From Oceanospirillaceae bacterium UBA1126 (lineage in GTDB: Bacteria > Pseudomonadota > Gammaproteobacteria > Pseudomonadales > Balneatricaceae), in contig DCAT01000054.1 of assembly GCA_002312935.1 (NCBI GenBank), forward strand, positions 1 to 35,934: 35,934 bases of DNA. Direction: 5' to 3'. The position numbers and the translations under genes were made by a program. Positions 31,452 through 35,934 of the stretch are shown in pieces; positions within the stretch are counted from its first letter, which is position 1; every line of letters begins with the position of its first letter. The notes below the pieces were generated by a model. The model was given only the letters and a program-made list of their open reading frames with translations. It had not been told where the DNA came from and did not search any database.

Positions 31452-32888
31452 TTAGACTTGTAGATAATCTAAAATACCATCTGCGGCTCTTCGCCCCTCG
31501 TCAATGGCAGTGACCACTAAGTCGGAACCACGCACCATGTCACCACCGGCAAAAATTTTCGCATTCGTAGTTTGGAAAGCGTAATTTTTAGCCACTAAAT
31601 CAGACTCTTGAGCCACTTTAACAAGGTCCCAAGTATTTATCTCAACCCCTGCATCAGCCATCCACTTTGTTGGACTTGGACTAAAGCCAAAGGCTACGAT
31701 AACGGCATCGGCAGCTACAACTTCTTCACTGCCTTCAATCACAATAGGTCGGCGACGGCCATTTTCATCAGCTTCACCCAACTCAGTTGTGACTAACTTA
31801 ATACCTGTAACCTTGCCATTTTCACCGATTATTTCAACAGGAGAGCGGTTAAATAAGAACTGAACCCCCTCTTCCTTAGAGTTAGCCACTTCCTTAATAG
31901 AACCAGGCATATTGGCCTCGTCACGACGATAAGCACAATACACATTAGCTGCTGCTTGGCGAATAGCAGTGCGGTTGCAATCCATCGCCGTGTCACCGCC
32001 ACCCAGCACCACAACTTGCTTACCTTTTAGATCAATAAAATCAGCTGGATCTTTTTCAAAGTCCATGCGGCGGTTAATGTTAGAAATTAAATACGGCAAG
32101 GCCTCGTGCACACCCTCTAGGTTCTCACCAGGGAAGCCTCCACGCATTGATTTATAGGTGCCCATGCCCATAAAGACGGCATCATATTCTTCCATTAACT
32201 GGTCTAGAGTGATGTCTTTGCCTATTTCAACATTAAGTTTAAATTCAATACCCATACCTTCAAATATTTGACGGCGCTTAGCCATAACAGGTTTTTCTAG
32301 CTTAAATTCGGGGATGCCAAAAGTAAGTAACCCACCAATTTCTGGGTAGCGATCAAACACTACTGCAGACACACCACCTCGCGTTAACACGTCGGCACAG
32401 GCCAAACCCGCAGGGCCCGCACCAATAACAGCCACTTTTTTGCCCGTTTCAACCACATGGCTTAAATCAGGTGTCCAGCCCATAGCAAAGGCCGTATCAG
32501 TAATATACTTTTCTACAGAACCAATGGTCACTGCCCCAAAACCATCATTAAGGGTGCAGGCACCTTCGCATAAGCGGTCTTGTGGGCATACGCGGCCACA
32601 GACTTCGGGCAGTGAGTTAGTTTGATGACACAATTCCACAGCCTCTAGAATATTGCCTTCCGACACCAGCTTGAGCCAATTAGGAATGTAATTGTGCACT
32701 GGGCACTTCCATTCACAGTAGGGGTTGCCACACTCCAAACACCGATGGGCTTGGGGCTTGGCTTCTACCGGTGTAAAAGACTGGTAGATTTCTGCAAACT
32801 GGCGCTTACGCAAGTCTGGGTGCACCTTAACCGGGTCTTGACGACCTACGTCGATGAATTGAAAATGGTTTTCTAATCGTTGAGCCAT
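31452..32888 (-). CDS. gltD: Glutamate synthase [NADPH] small subunit
   Basis: FAD/NADPH-binding beta subunit that feeds electrons to GltB; 478 residues. The N-terminal Fe-S ligands are CLECGNPYCEWKCPVHNYIP (residues 51-70); more Cys follow in EVCGRVCPQDRLCEGAC. The FAD loop is VAVIGAGPAGLACADVL and the NADPH loop is VVVLGGGDTAMDCNR. The C-terminal second FAD contact IFAGGDMVRGSDLVVTAIDE is intact. It lies 42 bases downstream of gltB with GAGG before the ATG. No terminator hairpin follows the stop, so some transcripts may run into hemE. Confidence 0.97.
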   Translation of the reverse strand: MAQRLENHFQFIDVGRQDPVKVHPDLRKRQFAEIYQSFTPVEAKPQAHRCLECGNPYCEWKCPVHNYIPNWLKLVSEGNILEAVELCHQTNSLPEVCGRVCPQDRLCEGACTLNDGFGAVTIGSVEKYITDTAFAMGWTPDLSHVVETGKKVAVIGAGPAGLACADVLTRGGVSAVVFDRYPEIGGLLTFGIPEFKLEKPVMAKRRQIFEGMGIEFKLNVEIGKDITLDQLMEEYDAVFMGMGTYKSMRGGFPGENLEGVHEALPYLISNINRRMDFEKDPADFIDLKGKQVVVLGGGDTAMDCNRTAIRQAAANVYCAYRRDEANMPGSIKEVANSKEEGVQFLFNRSPVEIIGENGKVTGIKLVTTELGEADENGRRRPIVIEGSEEVVAADAVIVAFGFSPSPTKWMADAGVEINTWDLVKVAQESDLVAKNYAFQTTNAKIFAGGDMVRGSDLVVTAIDEGRRAADGILDYLQV

Positions 32889-32930
32889 AATAGCCTCGTA
32901 TACCTGATAATGTATTTTAAAAACGTCGAA

Positions 32931-35900
32931 TTATTCAGTCTTGGTACGGGTGTTGGCCATAAGCTGCTGTAAATTGGCGGCTTTGGGCTTAACTAACCAG
33001 AATTTGCTGATATAATCTTCGAAATGACGGCTTAGTTCCCTGCCCCAACGGCTGCCCGTTGCTTCATGGAAGTCATGCAAGATAGAGCGCAAATAACTAC
33101 GGTACTCTTCCATATGCTCGCCACGAATACGGTGAATTTCCACCAATTCGCTGTTGTATTTGTCTACAAAGGTGCGATCTACGTCTAATACGTAAGCAAA
33201 ACCGCCGGTCATGCCTGCACCAAAGTTATAGCCTGTTTCACCAAGCACAGTCACCACGCCACCTGTCATGTATTCACAACAATGGTCGCCTGCGCCTTCA
33301 ATCACGGCATGAGCGCCTGAGTTACGAACAGCAAAACGTTCGCCGGCACAGCCTGCAGCCATCACAGTGCCACCTGTTGCACCATACAAGCAGGTATTAC
33401 CCATGATAGAGGTGACGTTAGATTTAAAGCTAGATCCCTTAGGAGGATATATAACCAGCTTACCACCTGCCATACCCTTACCTACATAGTCGTTAGCATC
33501 GCCTTCTAAGTACATGTTTAAACCACCGGCATTCCACACACCAAAGCTTAGGCCTGCAATACCTTTAAGATGCACTTCTAGCGGATGTTCAGACATGCCA
33601 TTGTTGCCATGCACTTTAGCAATAGCACCAGACAGTCTGGCGCCTATCGAGCGATCACAGTTGGTGATGTTAAAGCTAAAGTCGCCACCTGTTGAATTGG
33701 CAATAGCGTCTGCCATTTCATCCAACATCCTTTGGCTCATTGTGCCTGGGTCGTATGGCTGATTTTTAGACACTTGGCAAGTGTTAGGATAGCTTGGGTC
33801 GATACCGTCTTGGCTCAACAAGGGCGACAGGTCTAAGTTACGTTGTCTAGCAGTCACTCCACCACTGATTTCTAGTAGCTGCGTCTGGCCTACTAGCTCT
33901 TCAATGCTACGCACGCCTAACTGCGCCATCACTTCGCGAGTTTCCTGCGCAATAAAGGTAAATAGGTGCTTCACCATTTCTACAGTACCGCGGAAATGAT
34001 GATCTCTGAGTTGTTCGTTTTGTGTGGCCACGCCTGTAGCGCAGTTGTTAAGGTGACAAATACGCAGGTATTTACACCCTAAGGCCACCATGGGTAGGGT
34101 GCCAAAACCAAAGCTTTCTGCTCCTAAAAGTGCAGCTTTCACTACGTCTAGACCCGTTTTAAGGCCGCCGTCTGTTTGCACTCTCACCTTGCCACGTAGG
34201 CCATTGCCTCGCAAGGACTGGTGGGCATCAGCAAGGCCCAGTTCCCATGGGGAGCCCGCATAGCGAATAGAAGTGAGTGGGCTGGCTGCTGTGCCGCCAT
34301 CGTTACCAGAAATGGTGATCAGGTCTGCGTAGGCTTTTGCTACACCTGCAGCAATAGTGCCCACACCTGGCCGCGATACTAGTTTCACCGACACAAGGGC
34401 CTCAGGGTTAACTTGCTTCAAGTCAAAAATAAGCTGGGCCAAATCTTCGATGGAATATATATCGTGATGCGGTGGTGGAGAAATTAGGGTGACGCCAGGC
34501 ACAGAATATCGCAGAGTGGCGATAAGGTCGTTAACCTTGCCCCCAGGGAGCTGCCCTCCTTCACCTGGTTTTGCACCTTGAGCCACTTTAATTTGTAACA
34601 CTTCTGCGCTCACTAAGTAGGCAGGGGTAACGCCAAAACGGCCAGAAGCAATTTGTTTAATTTTAGAGCGTTTGTTAGTGCCATAACGCACTGGGTCTTC
34701 ACCACCTTCGCCAGAGTTAGAGCGGCCACCTAGCTCGTTCATAGCCATAGCTAAGGATTCGTGTGCTTCTGGGGACAAGGCCCCCAATGACATGGCGGCG
34801 GTGTCAAAGCGTTTGAATATTTCACTTAATGGCTCTACTTCACTAATATCGATCGCATTAGATGGCTTTAGCTTTAGTAAGTCGCGCAGCGAGGCAACGC
34901 CGCGCTCATTCACTAACTTAGCATATTTTTTATACACGCCGTAATCACCCGTTTGCACGGCAGCTTGGACGGTAGTGATGATGTCTGGGTTATAGGCGTG
35001 ATACTCACCACCATGAATGTATTTAAGCAGACCACCTTGTTGGATCGGCTTACGATCTATCCACGCTTCAGCAGCCAATAACTGTTGGTCAGACTGGAAA
35101 TCACTAAATTGCGCACCTTCTATGCGGCTAGCCACGCCATGGAAGCACAGGTCTATAATAGGACTACTGATGCCTATGGCTTCAAACAACTGCGCGCCAC
35201 GATAAGAGGCAATGGTAGAAATACCCATTTTAGACATGATTTTAAGCAGGCCTTTATTAATCCCTTTGCGGTAAGACTTATGGCAATCGATTGGGTTGCC
35301 AATAATCTCGCCAGATGCCACCATGTCGTTAATAACCCGATAACTAAGGTAAGGGTAAACCGCTGTAGCACCAAAACCGATCAACACTGCAAAGTGATGG
35401 GAGTCTCTTGCGCTGCCCGTATCCACGACAATGTTTGCATCACAACGCAAACCTTCATTAGTTAGGTGGTGATGCACCGCACCTGTAGCCATACAGGCTG
35501 GGATAGGCAACTTGCCCTTTTCAATCTCACGGTCACTCAGTACCACAATGCCTATGCGCTTGCGCACAGCTTCTGCTGCTTGGGCACACACATCTTTAAT
35601 AGACGCTTCTAAGCCTACTTCTGGGTCATAATTTAGGTTGATGATTTGCACCTTAAAACCAGGCACATTCATGTGTAATAAGTCGGTGTATTTACTAGCT
35701 GATAAGATGGGAGAGCCTAATACAATCCGCTTGGCAAGCTCTGGACCCTCTTGGAAAATATTACGCTCTTTGCCTAAGCATGTTTCCAACGACATCACTA
35801 CAGCTTCACGCAGTGGGTCTATAGGTGGGTTGGTCACCTGAGCAAATTGCTGACGGAAGTACTCGTATACGCTGCGCACACGGTTAGACAGCACGGCCAT

Positions 35901-35934
35901 GGGCGTGTCATCACCCATAGAACCTACGGCTTCT
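32931..35934 (-). CDS. gltB: Glutamate synthase [NADPH] large subunit, C-terminal two thirds
   Basis: The coding frame runs off the right edge (the codons before the first Met in the window read EAVGS, matching the family's EPIGSMGDDTP), so about 1000 C-terminal residues are present and the N-terminal glutaminase with its catalytic Cys1 is missing. Visible: the central domain, the FMN-binding synthase barrel (RFDTAAMSLGALSPEAHESL, SGEGGEDPVRYG, KPGEGGQLPG, GNDGGTAASPL), the [3Fe-4S] cysteines in CKYLRICHLNNC (about 34040-34080), and the C-terminal GXGXG beta-helix (GATGGTVMAAGCAGERFAVR, MTGGVVTVLGETGYNFGAGM). The enzyme makes two glutamates from 2-oxoglutarate and glutamine. Intact as far as seen. 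Confidence 0.97.
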   Translation of the reverse strand, partial: EAVGSMGDDTPMAVLSNRVRSVYEYFRQQFAQVTNPPIDPLREAVVMSLETCLGKERNIFQEGPELAKRIVLGSPILSASKYTDLLHMNVPGFKVQIINLNYDPEVGLEASIKDVCAQAAEAVRKRIGIVVLSDREIEKGKLPIPACMATGAVHHHLTNEGLRCDANIVVDTGSARDSHHFAVLIGFGATAVYPYLSYRVINDMVASGEIIGNPIDCHKSYRKGINKGLLKIMSKMGISTIASYRGAQLFEAIGISSPIIDLCFHGVASRIEGAQFSDFQSDQQLLAAEAWIDRKPIQQGGLLKYIHGGEYHAYNPDIITTVQAAVQTGDYGVYKKYAKLVNERGVASLRDLLKLKPSNAIDISEVEPLSEIFKRFDTAAMSLGALSPEAHESLAMAMNELGGRSNSGEGGEDPVRYGTNKRSKIKQIASGRFGVTPAYLVSAEVLQIKVAQGAKPGEGGQLPGGKVNDLIATLRYSVPGVTLISPPPHHDIYSIEDLAQLIFDLKQVNPEALVSVKLVSRPGVGTIAAGVAKAYADLITISGNDGGTAASPLTSIRYAGSPWELGLADAHQSLRGNGLRGKVRVQTDGGLKTGLDVVKAALLGAESFGFGTLPMVALGCKYLRICHLNNCATGVATQNEQLRDHHFRGTVEMVKHLFTFIAQETREVMAQLGVRSIEELVGQTQLLEISGGVTARQRNLDLSPLLSQDGIDPSYPNTCQVSKNQPYDPGTMSQRMLDEMADAIANSTGGDFSFNITNCDRSIGARLSGAIAKVHGNNGMSEHPLEVHLKGIAGLSFGVWNAGGLNMYLEGDANDYVGKGMAGGKLVIYPPKGSSFKSNVTSIMGNTCLYGATGGTVMAAGCAGERFAVRNSGAHAVIEGAGDHCCEYMTGGVVTVLGETGYNFGAGMTGGFAYVLDVDRTFVDKYNSELVEIHRIRGEHMEEYRSYLRSILHDFHEATGSRWGRELSRHFEDYISKFWLVKPKAANLQQLMANTRTKTE

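Noticed and set aside
35085..35465. 126-codon plus-strand open frame inside gltB
   Set aside because: Fully antisense to the conserved gltB core, with no independent motif.

Overview
The window looks like chromosomal DNA of a free-living, probably marine, aerobic gammaproteobacterium. The evidence is gene content and order: hemC-hemD-hemX-hemY followed by rho and ubiD, gltB-gltD followed by hemE, and purE-purK, all arrangements known from the Pseudomonas/Cellvibrio side of the class. The protein sequences agree (UbiD, GltB, HemE and TrmB are very close to the gammaproteobacterial pattern), and base composition is moderate with an A+T lean. The genus cannot be fixed from the sequence alone. 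I see no tRNA, rRNA, insertion sequence, prophage or CRISPR array.

Layout. (1) 1-4424, plus strand: the 3' part of an uptake and catabolic operon. It has the end of a periplasmic binding protein, two LivH/LivM permeases, two LivG/LivF ATPases, a 4-hydroxybenzoyl-CoA-type thioesterase and a RidA-family protein whose canonical catalytic Arg is Met. Such sets often accompany aromatic-acid CoA pathways. (2) 4463-8361, minus strand: purE-purK followed without real gaps by an ornithine cyclodeaminase-family dehydrogenase, a two-helix potassium channel with a coiled-coil tail, and a DUF3445 (heme-dependent oxidative N-demethylase family) protein overlapping the channel gene by 8 bases. (3) 8465-10131: a HAD phosphatase and a GlxA/GbdR-type AraC regulator. 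(4) 10266-13387, plus: a MoxR ATPase, a CoxE-like VWA protein, and a fusion of a BFD-type [2Fe-2S] domain with an alpha/beta hydrolase. (5) 13358-18215, minus: an RND/MMPL exporter, a LolA-like lipoprotein-sorting protein and an outer-membrane beta-barrel, probably an envelope lipid or lipoprotein trafficking system. (6) 18301-19116: two small lipoproteins. (7) 19156-27802, minus: hemC-hemD-hemX-hemY, then rho-ubiD-glpK, closed by a strong terminator. (8) 27957-30197: trmB, a PaaI-like thioesterase, a YbaK deacylase and a 5-carboxymethyl-2-hydroxymuconate isomerase homologue. (9) 30237-35934, minus: gltB (cut by the window end), gltD and hemE, with two good sigma70-like promoters and a CRP/FNR-like palindrome in front of hemE.

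Central metabolism here covers heme synthesis (hemC, D, E), ubiquinone synthesis (ubiD), purines, glutamate synthesis and transcription termination. The less ordinary parts are the channel/DUF3445 pair carried on a purine operon, the MoxR-VWA-ferredoxin/hydrolase cassette, the unusual RidA, and the envelope export operon. Best candidate for something undescribed: the translationally overlapped potassium channel and heme-PAS-fold protein, which could be a ligand- or gas-responsive channel module. That reading is inference.
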